NCBI GenBank assembly: GCA_002424705.1
Contig: DIKW01000058.1
Location: 1-18,394 of the forward strand
Direction: 5' to 3'
From: Geobacter sp. UBA5608
GTDB taxonomy: Bacteria; Desulfobacterota; Desulfuromonadia; Geobacterales; Pseudopelobacteraceae
DNA length: 18,394 bases
The position numbers and the translations under genes were made by a program. The stretch's first letter is position 1. Each line of letters starts with the position of its first letter. A model generated the notes under the pieces. It did not search any database, was not told the origin of the DNA, and saw only the letters and a list, made by a program, of their open reading frames with translations. This document shows positions 7,524 to 16,400 of the stretch, in pieces.

Positions 7524-9060
7524 CCATCAGGCTGGCCATCTGTTCCAACGGTGCCTGAGCCATCTGCCGACCGCTGTGGTAAAACAATATGAGCCTGAAA
7601 TCGCCCGCCAGGGCACGGGCAGCCACATCATCCGGCGTAAAGGTAGTACGCCCCAAGGATTTCTTGGTGGGCCACTCAATACCGCTATAGGCCAGGTATA
7701 CCAGCTTTGAGCAGTAGACCCGCTCCTTTGATTCCACATCAAAATTGAAGTCATAGGGCTTGCCAATCTGACGCAGTGCCTGCAGCACCACCTTGCCCCG
7801 TTCCTGCCTACTGATGGACTGTTTACGGAGCACCCCTACACTGTCAATGTTCATGAACTGTTCCAGCCGGTTCATCTCAACCCCTGAACGCAACGCCTCA
7901 ACCACACCGCGTCCTTGACGAATCTCGTCATGATACCGGCTGACCAGCGGATGTTCCCATATTCCCAGCTCTCTCAGCTCCGGTTCAGTACCGATCCAGA
8001 TGGCGGCATGCCCCCAGTAGCCGGGGATCAGCTTGTCCGTCAGGCGAAAAGGGGTCTTCTCCAGCAGAATGTCACCGGCCTGCAGGGTTTCACGCACCTG
8101 TCCAGCAACGGCATGCTGACGATACAGCTTCCCCTTGCGGGTCTCCACCAGTCCGACCGCATTACCGAACACCATGCTGAACAGACTTGTTCCGGTTCGC
8201 TCAAGTCCGGAAAGGGTGTCCTCGGTCACCCCTCCCAGGAATCCCACCTTGCGGCTAATAACATAGAACGGTGACCAGCTCCGCACCATTGAGTAAGAAG
8301 GACTCTGCCTGATTAACAGGTCCAGATAGGCGGTTTCAATAGCGGTATCCGACAGCGCGCCGAAACGTTTTGATGCACGTTCGTAGTATTTGATCGCCTT
8401 ACGCACCCGGCTGCGATTGCTGATGGAGTCGTAGGAGAGAGTTACCTTGGCCAGTGCGTCACTCTGCACCGCATAGCCCGGATCCGACTCGTTCAGCAAG
8501 CGACGCAGCTTGGCATCCCCCTCAAACAGCGAAATCGAAAGCAGGTAATTGTCGTACAGCAGAAAGGCCGACGCCAGAGAAAGCATCACCCCCTGCAACC
8601 GCGCTTCAGGCCGGACCCCACGGCTGCTCCATTCCTGTTCGGAGCCGTCCAACCAGCATTCATGTGATTCGGCCGCTTCCAGTAACTGCTTGCGCAGCTT
8701 GAGGTGTTCAGTAATACCGATATTGAGCAATGCCAGATCATCGCCGGAGAGTGGTTTTTTCTGCTCCATCTGGGCCTTGAGACGTTTACCGGTGGCGATG
8801 GTCTCAGCCCGCAGCATCAGGGCCTGTTCTGCAAGCGTCCGGAACTGTCCCAGTTCTTGCTTGAGTCCCTGATCTACCTGTTCAGGGCTGCCATTGTGAG
8901 ACGTCTGCAGATGCTCGCGGCACTTGTGGGGCAAAGCTGCGTTTGACGATGAGGAGCGTTGAGCCTGCACCGTAACAGCAGAGGCTGCGTAGGCGCAGGG
9001 TGCCGTGGCAAGCAGCAGACCAAGCAATACTGCTGGAAATCTCTTGTGTAATGACAGCAC
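7495..9060 (-). CDS. Secreted YiiX/YebB-like NlpC/P60 cysteine hydrolase
   Basis: A 521-residue exported protein starting at GTG 9060. AGGAGA (9066-9071 on +) is 5 bases before it, and the resulting N-terminus is a clean signal peptide (basic LHKR, hydrophobic core, APCAYA cleavage). The frame extends to 9123, but the extra 21 residues would spoil the signal. Residues ~40-310 are mostly helical and unrecognised. Residues ~330-500 form a permuted papain-like NlpC/P60 domain: GDILLE, His351 in WGHAAIWIG, Cys450 in YCSKLVYLAY, then TPDDVA. Family members are thought to cleave amide bonds in peptides, wall material or lipoproteins; substrate unknown. It lies alone on the minus strand in the accessory segment, its end overlapping a terminator that serves tilS. 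Confidence 0.8.
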   Translation of the reverse strand: MLSLHKRFPAVLLGLLLATAPCAYAASAVTVQAQRSSSSNAALPHKCREHLQTSHNGSPEQVDQGLKQELGQFRTLAEQALMLRAETIATGKRLKAQMEQKKPLSGDDLALLNIGITEHLKLRKQLLEAAESHECWLDGSEQEWSSRGVRPEARLQGVMLSLASAFLLYDNYLLSISLFEGDAKLRRLLNESDPGYAVQSDALAKVTLSYDSISNRSRVRKAIKYYERASKRFGALSDTAIETAYLDLLIRQSPSYSMVRSWSPFYVISRKVGFLGGVTEDTLSGLERTGTSLFSMVFGNAVGLVETRKGKLYRQHAVAGQVRETLQAGDILLEKTPFRLTDKLIPGYWGHAAIWIGTEPELRELGIWEHPLVSRYHDEIRQGRGVVEALRSGVEMNRLEQFMNIDSVGVLRKQSISRQERGKVVLQALRQIGKPYDFNFDVESKERVYCSKLVYLAYSGIEWPTKKSLGRTTFTPDDVAARALAGDFRLILFYHSGRQMAQAPLEQMASLMEKKGTDPLN

Positions 9061-9065
9061 GCTCT

Positions 9066-9071
9066 TCTCCT
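9066..9071 (-). promoter_or_regulatory. Ribosome binding site fixing GTG 9060
   Basis: AGGAGA on the minus strand, 5 bases before GTG 9060. No comparable site serves the longer frame opening at 9123. Confidence 0.65.
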
Positions 9072-9094
9072 TTGCAGTGGATGATCCGAAGCAA

Positions 9095-9297
9095 CTATTC
9101 ACCTTTGGGCGGCAGCGGCGCAAACCAGCCGATCACCAGCAGCAGTCGTCCTACGGCAACAAATGATACGATTCTAGTCACGCTGTCGTGACCTGCAAGG
9201 TCTACCACAAACCGTTTGCCAACCACAACCCCCAGCAGACCTGCTCCGCAGAGCCAGATCAGCGGCGCGCTGATGGTAGCCAGGAGAGGATCATCAC
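9095..9297 (-). pseudogene. C-terminal remnant of a DUF2339 membrane protein
   Basis: Read on the minus strand to TAG at 9095-9097, about 65 codons give two hydrophobic segments with a tail typical of DUF2339 proteins: VVDLAGHDSVTRIVSF, then LLLVIGWFAPLPPKGE. DUF2339 proteins are large multi-spanning proteins of many hundreds of residues, so nearly all of the gene is missing. There is no start codon with a ribosome site. The 5' side runs out of frame near 9298 into another decayed frame. Family recognition is from the conserved C-terminal pattern; the parent protein's function is unknown. Confidence 0.65.
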
Positions 9298-9567
9298 CTA
9301 GAGAGCGTAAATCACCCCGGCAAGCTAAATCAGCAGGCCGCCTGCGATGACACCAATGCGGCTACGCATACGTGCCCTGGCCTACCTTGTAGCAATTGCA
9401 TTCAGGCCTTCAAACATGGTCCTGTAGCTGCCGTTCAGTTCCATGATTCCCGTTGTTGCTGCCTGACGTTGTTTGACCATGCCGGAAATCCCGCTTGAGA
9501 TCATGAAGGTGAGTGCAAAAGCGATGATCGGTAGAATGGTGACGGTCCGCTTGTTGAGAGCTTTCAT
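9298..9567 (-). pseudogene. Interrupted small membrane protein gene
   Basis: ATG 9567 follows TAGGAG at a good distance and opens a 61-codon frame with one membrane segment (residues ~9-28). It stops at TAG 9382-9384. The same frame continues after the stop through RARMRSRIGVIAGGLLI, a second TAG (9325-9327) where a tryptophan codon TGG would fit, then LAGVIYAL and a third TAG at 9298-9300. The post-stop sequence still looks like a membrane helix. This suggests an ancestral protein of at least 90 residues with two membrane segments, inactivated by point mutations. The 61-residue form could still be made. I do not recognise the family. Confidence 0.5.
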
Positions 9568-9700
9568 GGCTGACTCCTAGTCACATTGGCTGTTAAGCTG
9601 ATGATGTGACTACAGGGACTGTGCCAAGGGCAACGGCTATTCTAAGGCTACTGATTCAGGTGCGTTGCCTGTGTCGTGGATAATGGACTCGACAAATGCG

Positions 9701-9728
9701 TTGACATTGAATGCACTAGATATATACA
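9701..9728 (+). promoter_or_regulatory. Candidate sigma-70 promoter of the sigma-54 activator gene
   Basis: TTGACA (9701-9706, perfect), 16-base spacer, TATACA (9723-9728, 4/6). Transcription would start near 9735, at or just before ATG 9737. That implies a leaderless or near-leaderless message and excludes the in-frame starts at 9665 and 9683. The bases 9568-9700 between the divergent units show nothing else. Confidence 0.45.
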
Positions 9729-9736
9729 TTTTTTGC

Positions 9737-11233
9737 ATGAACAAGCCCATGTCACTGACGGCTGCTGACCGTGATTTTTTTCGTACCGTAGCACTGGCTG
9801 CCTTTGCCAATCCCTTCAGCCCGGAACGAGATCAGCTTGATCGCCGGATAGCCGGTGAAACCCTGTGCTGCCCTCAGGACAGACTGATCGACCTGGTGGT
9901 GGATCGGGTCACCTCCCGCCTAGACGCGCTCAAACGAAGCGGCAAGGCTGATCCGCTACACTACCGTGGCGATGACCGGACGCTGCTCCAGACCGCCTTC
10001 CAGTTTGCCATCTACCACCGTTATCGCGAGGCCTTTGACCGCTTTATCCTTGAACAGCACAAGGCGGGGGATCGACCGATCAAGGTGCCGTTTGCCGGAG
10101 AGGTGCTGGATCAGTTGGAGCGTCTCGGGTATACAGGGCCCGATTCACGTCGCTACCTGGAAATCTTTTACCAGATCAGACGGGCCTTTTATTTTATCGA
10201 CACGGCCCTGGTTGGCCTGTCCCCCTCCATGCACACCTTACGGCTACAGCTCTGGAACAACGTCTTTACCTGCGACATCAATCTCTATGACCAGCGTCTC
10301 TGGGATCGCATGGAAGATTTTTCCACCCTGCTGCTGGGAGAAACCGGCACCGGCAAGGGCGCTGCTGCGGCTGCCATCGGCCGTTCCGGCTTTATCCCGT
10401 TTGACGAGAAATCAGGCTGTTTCAGGGACAGTTTTACCCGCAGCTTTGTCAGCCGTAACCTCTCGCAATACCCGGAGTCACTGCTGGAATCGGAGCTGTT
10501 TGGCCACCGCAAGGGGGCCTTTACCGGCGCCATTGACAACTATGAAGGGGTCTTCAGTCGCTGTTCCGCCCACGGTTCCATTTTCCTGGACGAGATTGGC
10601 GATGTTTCAGTGCCGGTTCAGATCAAACTGTTGCAGGTGCTTCAGGAACGCACCTTTTCACCGGTCGGCAGCCATGACCGATTGCGCTTCAACGGCCGGG
10701 TGATCGCGGCAACCAACCGCCCCCTACATGACCTGCGGAGGGAAGGACAATTTCGGGATGACTTCTATTACCGGCTCTGTTCAGATCAGATCATCGTGCC
10801 GCCCCTCCGGCAGCGGGTGCAGGAAGAGGCAGCCGAGCTGCCGGCCCTGGTCAAAAATATCCTGCAGCGGATGCTGGGGCATGAATGCAGTGCCATGGCT
10901 GCAGAGATCAGCGATAGCCTGCGCAACTCGTTGGGGCCACACTATGCCTGGCCCGGCAATGTCCGTGAGCTTGAACAAGCGGTGCGCCGAATACTGTTGA
11001 CCCGACGCTATGAGGGAGATCAGCTGGTTGTAGGAGGAGGTCTTCTTGATCTACTGGTGTCCGGTATCAATCAGGGGAACCTTGATGCGCGGCAACTGCT
11101 GGCGGGCTACTGTGGTCTACTGTACCAGCGTCTTGGCAGCTATGAAGAAGTTGCCCGGCGGACCGGACTGGATCGCCGGACCGTTAAAAAATACGTACTG
11201 GCTCCTTCAGGTTCAGCAGTCGAACAGGATTAG
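9737..11233 (+). CDS. Sigma-54-dependent activator with unrecognised N-terminal domain
   Basis: A 498-residue bacterial enhancer-binding protein. The AAA+ domain has Walker A GETGTGKG (201-208), the sigma-54 contact loop GAFTGA (260-265), Walker B IFLDEIGD with Asp285-Glu286, and arginine-finger region FRDDFYYRL. WPGNVRELEQ follows, then a C-terminal helix-turn-helix (YEEVARRTGLDRRTVKKYV) for DNA binding. The first ~190 residues are helical, charged and aromatic, and match no receiver, GAF, PAS or FHA domain I know; they presumably sense the signal. No sensor kinase is adjacent. The open frame begins at TTG 9665; ATG 9737 is chosen because of the promoter at 9701-9728, with ATG 9749 also possible; neither has a clear ribosome site. 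The 3' end overlaps the convergent amidohydrolase gene by 50 bases. Its target promoter was not identified. Confidence 0.85.
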   Translation: MNKPMSLTAADRDFFRTVALAAFANPFSPERDQLDRRIAGETLCCPQDRLIDLVVDRVTSRLDALKRSGKADPLHYRGDDRTLLQTAFQFAIYHRYREAFDRFILEQHKAGDRPIKVPFAGEVLDQLERLGYTGPDSRRYLEIFYQIRRAFYFIDTALVGLSPSMHTLRLQLWNNVFTCDINLYDQRLWDRMEDFSTLLLGETGTGKGAAAAAIGRSGFIPFDEKSGCFRDSFTRSFVSRNLSQYPESLLESELFGHRKGAFTGAIDNYEGVFSRCSAHGSIFLDEIGDVSVPVQIKLLQVLQERTFSPVGSHDRLRFNGRVIAATNRPLHDLRREGQFRDDFYYRLCSDQIIVPPLRQRVQEEAAELPALVKNILQRMLGHECSAMAAEISDSLRNSLGPHYAWPGNVRELEQAVRRILLTRRYEGDQLVVGGGLLDLLVSGINQGNLDARQLLAGYCGLLYQRLGSYEEVARRTGLDRRTVKKYVLAPSGSAVEQD

Positions 11234-12182
11234 CAAACACCTCGTCCGGCACACCCAAGGCCCGCTTCAGGGCATGATCCCGGTCCCAGGGATTCCTGAT
11301 GCGTATCAGTTGCGCCACCTTCCAGGGAGGCAGTCGCGTCAAGTGTCCCAAAGGTGACACCAGCGGGGTATTGGTCAGGGGCATGTCGGTGCCGTAGTGC
11401 AACCGGTCGTGCAGGTGATGCTGCTGGAGCAGGCGACGCAACTGGCCGGGGCGGTTGAGTTGGGTCAGGGCCGAGATGTCCGCATGCAGATTGGGGTACT
11501 GGTCGCACAGCCTTAAGAAACGGGCGAAGTTGTGCTCGCCACCGTTTTTGCCGTTGGCTGCGGCATGGGCAGCGATCACGGTTACCCCCAGCTCTAGCGG
11601 CAACTGCAAACGCTGGGGGTCGCCCAGCTCGTTGCGGGCATAGGTGAAGGAGGCCTCTGCGCCGGTGTGGGTCAAGAGCGGTAGGCCCAGCTCCCGCAGG
11701 CGGTAGTAGAAGGCGGTCAGGCGTTGGTCGGCCGGGTCGATATGCTGGATCGAGGGCAGCCATTTGAGCAACACCGCTCCACTCTCAGCCGCACGTTCCA
11801 GCCGCTCGACGGCGTCAGAACGGTAGGGGTTGATGCTGGCGCCAAAGCGCAGGTTGGGATGCTGCTGCACCGCCCCTGCCAGAAACTGATTCGGGATGTA
11901 CATCTCGGTACGCTGCTGATCAAGCTCCCCCCGACTATCCAGCACCCCATCCATGGCCAGCACCACGGCACCATCCACCGATCGCGAATCAGCGAGGGAC
12001 GCCGACAGCCGTTGCAGCACCAGGGCATCCCCATGATGCTGCAACTCTGCCTCCCGTACTCCAAAAGAACGCAGGTAGATCCGGTACTTCCAGCTTTTCT
12101 GCAGGGCTGGCGAGATAAAACAACCGGAATTGCCGGCACCGATGCCGGCGGTATGACAGTGTATGTCGATAATCGGGTGCAT
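11184..12182 (-). CDS. Amidohydrolase_2-type metal-dependent hydrolase
   Basis: A 332-residue TIM-barrel hydrolase of the amidohydrolase superfamily. The N-terminal DIHCH has metal ligands His8 and His10. LLKWLPSIQHIDP near 140, LPLLTHTG near 170 and VIAAHAA near 205 supply further expected ligands, and HYGTDMPL near 270 carries the catalytic Asp. This order fits the PF04909 group (hydrolases and decarboxylases). Substrate is unknown. It starts 6 bases after the stop of the zinc-ribbon gene, with AAGGAT upstream of the ATG, and is probably the last gene of the minus-strand unit that includes aas. The 3' end overlaps the sigma-54 activator gene tail to tail by 50 bases. Confidence 0.82.
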   Translation of the reverse strand: MHPIIDIHCHTAGIGAGNSGCFISPALQKSWKYRIYLRSFGVREAELQHHGDALVLQRLSASLADSRSVDGAVVLAMDGVLDSRGELDQQRTEMYIPNQFLAGAVQQHPNLRFGASINPYRSDAVERLERAAESGAVLLKWLPSIQHIDPADQRLTAFYYRLRELGLPLLTHTGAEASFTYARNELGDPQRLQLPLELGVTVIAAHAAANGKNGGEHNFARFLRLCDQYPNLHADISALTQLNRPGQLRRLLQQHHLHDRLHYGTDMPLTNTPLVSPLGHLTRLPPWKVAQLIRIRNPWDRDHALKRALGVPDEVFANPVRLLNLKEPVRIF

Positions 12183-12188
12183 GGATGG

Positions 12189-13403
12189 TTAATCCTTTGT
12201 CTGTCCGGCCCCACAGGCCCAGCAGTGGTGCGCCTGGCTGTGCTTCGGCTTGCCACAGGCCGGGCAATTGCTGAACTGCACGTAGCCGCAGAACGGACAG
12301 GCTCGCGCCCCAGTTGGCAGGTGTTTGCCGCACTGCTGGCACTCACCCTTGGCGATGCGGCGTTCAATCAGCTTCTCCCGCGAAAACAGTTTTTTCTGGA
12401 AGATATAGATCAGGAACAGTGCTGCGCCAATGGCAAGGGCGATGATCAGGTAGTGCCAGATGGCCACCAGCTTGAGCGAGGTGAGCAGTGCAATCAGCTT
12501 GTGCAGCAGCTGCTTCGGGATGATGTCGTACACGGTCTCGATGATTTTGCAGAAGATCGGGATGAACGACACCACCAGCAGGTGTGATGACACCAGGGTC
12601 TGCAGACTGCGGCTGCCTTTGATGCTGGCACTGTTCCAGGCGTAGAAGACCGCAAACAACGGCAGCAGGAACAGTAGCTGCATGGCCAGCTTTTTGACCG
12701 GATACCAGAAATTCAAGCTGCGCAGCTCTGCCAGCAAGGCCTGGCGGTCGCTGGCCTGGGAGCTCTGCAGCCTGGCCCACAGTGCCGCAACCTTCGGGTC
12801 GGCGTTGATCGTCTCTTCCAGGGCGGCGATGCTGTTTTTGAGACTGTTCAGCCGGCCTGTTTTCTGCTTAAACTCCGTACGGGTGGCGTCAACCTCGCTG
12901 GCCGGTTCCGGCTGCTGGGCAATCGCCTCCAGCAGGGCCGTGTCGTAGCTGCCTTTGAGCTGATCGATCCTGCGTTGCAGCTCCTGCACCTCCCGTTCGG
13001 CCTTCTGCCGCTCATCAAAGCTGGTGGCCAGGGCCTTGTCGTTCTTTATCTGGTCCAGCAGGTCCAGGTAGGGGCTGCAGGCCGGGTGGCGCTCACGCTG
13101 AACTGGTTGTGGGCGGTAGTAATAGTTGTTGTTGGCGCCGTTTACCAGCTGGGCAAGGTTCTCAATCCGGGTGGTGGGGTTCCAGCTGCGGTCGATCACT
13201 ATCTCGCGGCAGGCTGCGGGGATATACTCCTCCGGTGCGGTAAGCTGTCGGGTGTGTTCAGCCAGGCCGTTAAAGATGGCGGTCAGGATGAACAGGTCCA
13301 GGAAGAGGATGATCACCAGCACCGCCCGGCCCAATGGCTGGCTATCAAGGCTGGTCAGGTTGCTTTTTACCCTGCCGAGTTTTTCTTTGACCGTTGTAAC
13401 CAT
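12189..13403 (-). CDS. Membrane protein with coiled coil and double zinc ribbon
   Basis: A 404-residue protein I cannot assign to a named family. TM1 lies at ~27-48. A probable periplasmic part follows (~50-245), with a heptad-like charged helix at ~110-235 suggesting a coiled coil. Three further membrane segments lie at roughly 250-268, 285-305 and 313-335. The cytoplasmic tail has two four-cysteine zinc ribbons: Cys355/358/369/372 and Cys380/383/394/397. Such tails usually mediate protein or nucleic-acid contacts. The gene is 42 bases downstream of aas and 6 bases upstream of the amidohydrolase, so an operon is likely. A role in membrane lipid or envelope maintenance would be a guess from context only. 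A GAGGGGG stretch precedes ATG 13403. Confidence 0.72.
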   Translation of the reverse strand: MVTTVKEKLGRVKSNLTSLDSQPLGRAVLVIILFLDLFILTAIFNGLAEHTRQLTAPEEYIPAACREIVIDRSWNPTTRIENLAQLVNGANNNYYYRPQPVQRERHPACSPYLDLLDQIKNDKALATSFDERQKAEREVQELQRRIDQLKGSYDTALLEAIAQQPEPASEVDATRTEFKQKTGRLNSLKNSIAALEETINADPKVAALWARLQSSQASDRQALLAELRSLNFWYPVKKLAMQLLFLLPLFAVFYAWNSASIKGSRSLQTLVSSHLLVVSFIPIFCKIIETVYDIIPKQLLHKLIALLTSLKLVAIWHYLIIALAIGAALFLIYIFQKKLFSREKLIERRIAKGECQQCGKHLPTGARACPFCGYVQFSNCPACGKPKHSQAHHCWACGAGQTKD

Positions 13404-13445
13404 CTGGATGTCGCCCCCTCTGTGTAGTGTGAATGCCGGTGTTCC

Positions 13446-16400
13446 TTATGCTGCAGTTTCCGCCAGTCTCTTCAAGCCCTTCAGGTCCAGCTTGCCGCTG
13501 CCCAAGAGCGGGATCGCCCCGGCCGCCACCAGCAGGGATGGTTTCCAGAGGTTGGGCAGATCGGCCCGGTCAATGGCCTGTTTGATTTGGGCCTCGTCCA
13601 GCCGGGTCTGGTCAAAGACCACCGCAAGCCGTTCTCCCTTTCTCTCGTCCGGCACGGCGGTGACCGCCAAAAGGGGATCAGTGGCCGCCAGGGCAGCCAA
13701 CAGCCGTTCCTCCACGGCACCATGGGGGATCATCTCGCCAGCGATCTTGCTGAAGCGGGCCAGCCGGTCGGTGATCACCACAAAGCCGTCATCGTTGATG
13801 TAGCCAATATCGCCGGTGTTGTACCAGCCGCCCCTGATCACCTTGGCGGTCTCGTCCGGCTTGCCCAGGTAGCCGGTCATCAGGTTGGGCCCGGCCACCT
13901 CGATCAGGCCCGGCTGGCCGTCATCCAACAGTTGGCCGCTGTCCGGGTCGCTGATCCGCACCGCCACGCCGGGGATCGGGCGGCCGACACTGCCCGGCAG
14001 CTGACCTTTCTGGCGGATGCCGCCGATCTCCACGTCCGGGATGTTGAGCGAAATGACCGGCGACAGCTCGGTGGCGCCGTAGCCCTCTAGGGGCCGCAGG
14101 CCGAACTTCTCTTCAAAGGCGTTAGCCAGCTCGTTTTTCAGTTTTTCAGCTCCGGTCACCACCAGCCGCAGGGATCTAAAGTCCTCCGGCTCGGCCTTGC
14201 GCAGATAGGCGGACAGGAAGGTGGGGGTGGCCAACAGGATGGTGGCCTGTTCGTTGCGTACCAGCTTAACGACTTGCGCCGCCTCCAGCGGATTGCTGTG
14301 GCAGGCCGAGGAAAAGCCGGACAAAAGCGGCAACCAGAGCGTACCGGTGAAACCCAGTGAGTGGAACAGCGGTAGCACGGCAGCCACCCGGTCGCTGCGA
14401 TTTGGCTGGAACACGGCCCGCAAGGATTCGATGTTGGAAAGGATGTTGTGGTGCGACAGCATCACTCCCTTAGGGGTGCCGGTGCTGCCGGAGGAGAAGA
14501 TGATGGTGGCGGTGTCGTCCGGCGCCGGATGGCTGTCGCATAGCACGGCCCGTGGCGCCAGCCGGGCTTTCAATAGCCCCCGTAGCTTCTCAAGGCCGTT
14601 CAGCCCCACCATCAGCTCTTCCAGCAGGATAATCCGCTCCGGTAGTGGCAGATCGGGCAGCCGCTCCAGCACCTTGCGGGAGGTGACCACACAGCGGATA
14701 TCGGCCTGTTCCAGTGCAGATCTGAAGGCCTCCTGTGAGGCGGTATAGTTCAGATTGACCGGCACCTTGGCCAGCAGGGTCAGGGCGATGTTGGCGGTAA
14801 ACCCGGCCACCGAGGGGGGCAGCAGTATGCCGACGTTGGTGCCGTCAAGCAGCGGTGCGAGGCGGTTTTTCACCAGCAGGCTGCCGGTCAGCAGTTTGCC
14901 GTAGGTTAATCCCCGCCCGGTGGTATCGTTTACCGCCGGCTGGCCCCAGTTGCTGCGGGCGGTGCTGACAAAGGCCTCGGCCAGCGGCAGCCGCTCGGTC
15001 TTGCGGGCCTCATAGTAGCGCACCGACAGCTCCATGACGGCGGTGCGCGCCTGGGTGGCCTGGTCGGCCGGCAACGGTGCGCCGAACAGAATATGCATCG
15101 GGTAGCGTTGCAGGTACAGCCGGCGATTGCGGGCATAGCTGAAGATGTTGCCCCAGGCGCCGCCGATGTAGGTGGGGATGATCGGTACGCTCGTGGCCTG
15201 GGCGATGCGGGCGAAGCCGGGGCGGAAGGCGTTCAGACCTCCGTGGCGGGTGATCTCGCCTTCGGCGAAGATACAGACCAGGTAGCCCTCGTCCAGCACC
15301 TGCCGGGTGGCGCGCAGAAACTCCTTGAACCCGGCCACGCCATCCCTGGCTGAAACCGGAATCACCCCCATCAGCCGGAACAGCGGGTTGAGGGCCGGTG
15401 TTTCATAGATGGTGCGGTCCATCACAAAGCGGATGCGCCGGGTCTGGGTGGCGATCAGCAGCAGGGCGTCGATCCAGGAAACATGGTTGGCAACCAGCAG
15501 GGCCGGACCATCCAGCGGCACGTTTGCACGACCATCCACCCGAATTCGATACAGCAGCTTCATTACGGCCAACGCCACGAAGCGCAGCAGGAAGTCGGGC
15601 AGATACCGCAGGGTCAGCAGGGTCAGGGCCAGGGTCACCAGGCCCATCATGCTGAAGCCTTGAGCGGCTGTCATCTTGAGCGGTCCGCTGAACAGAAAGG
15701 TCAGGCCGGCAGCAAGCAGGATACCGATCCAGTTGATGAAGCTGGAGGCAGCCAGCACCTCGCCCCGGATGGACGGATCGGCCCGCAACTGAATGAAGGT
15801 CTGCAGCGGCAGCGAAAACAGGCCGGCACTGATGCCGAACAACACAATGATTGCCAGCACGGTCGGGACGTGCGAGGGGGCGTTGTGCAGCAGGATCGGG
15901 GCCGCGGTCAGGCCAATGGCCCCCAACGGCACAATACCGAACTCCACATCCTTGCCGGAGAGTCGTGCGGCCAACAGTGATCCGGCCGCGATCCCCAGGG
16001 CCGATGCCAGAAAGAGGTAGTTGCTGTGCACCTCAGACAGCCCCAGGTGCTGGATGCCATAACCGATCAGATTGAGTTGGGTAAAGGCTCCCACCAGCAT
16101 GAACCAGGCAAAACCGATAATGGCCAGCATCAGCCAGCGGTCGTGCCTGACCAACTTAAGGGTACGGACTATCTCAGACGGAAACAGATGGATACGGCGC
16201 TGGGGTGCGGCCGGCTCCACCGTGGGAAGCCGCAGTGCCGTGCATAATCCAACGACTGCCACCACCAGACAGAAACAGGCCGCCAACCAGAAACGACCTC
16301 CGGCCGCTTGGGTTAGTCCCGAGGCCAGGGTCGTACCAAATATAATTGCCAGAAAGGTGCATGATTCGATCAGGCCGTTGGCCCGGGACAACTCTTCACG

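Noticed and set aside
9665..9736. Extended start of the sigma-54 activator (TTG 9665 or ATG 9683)
   Set aside because: No ribosome site, and the region contains the candidate promoter for the gene.
11724..12587. 287-codon plus-strand frame across the amidohydrolase and zinc-ribbon genes
   Set aside because: Spans two well-supported opposite-strand genes and has no recognisable domain.
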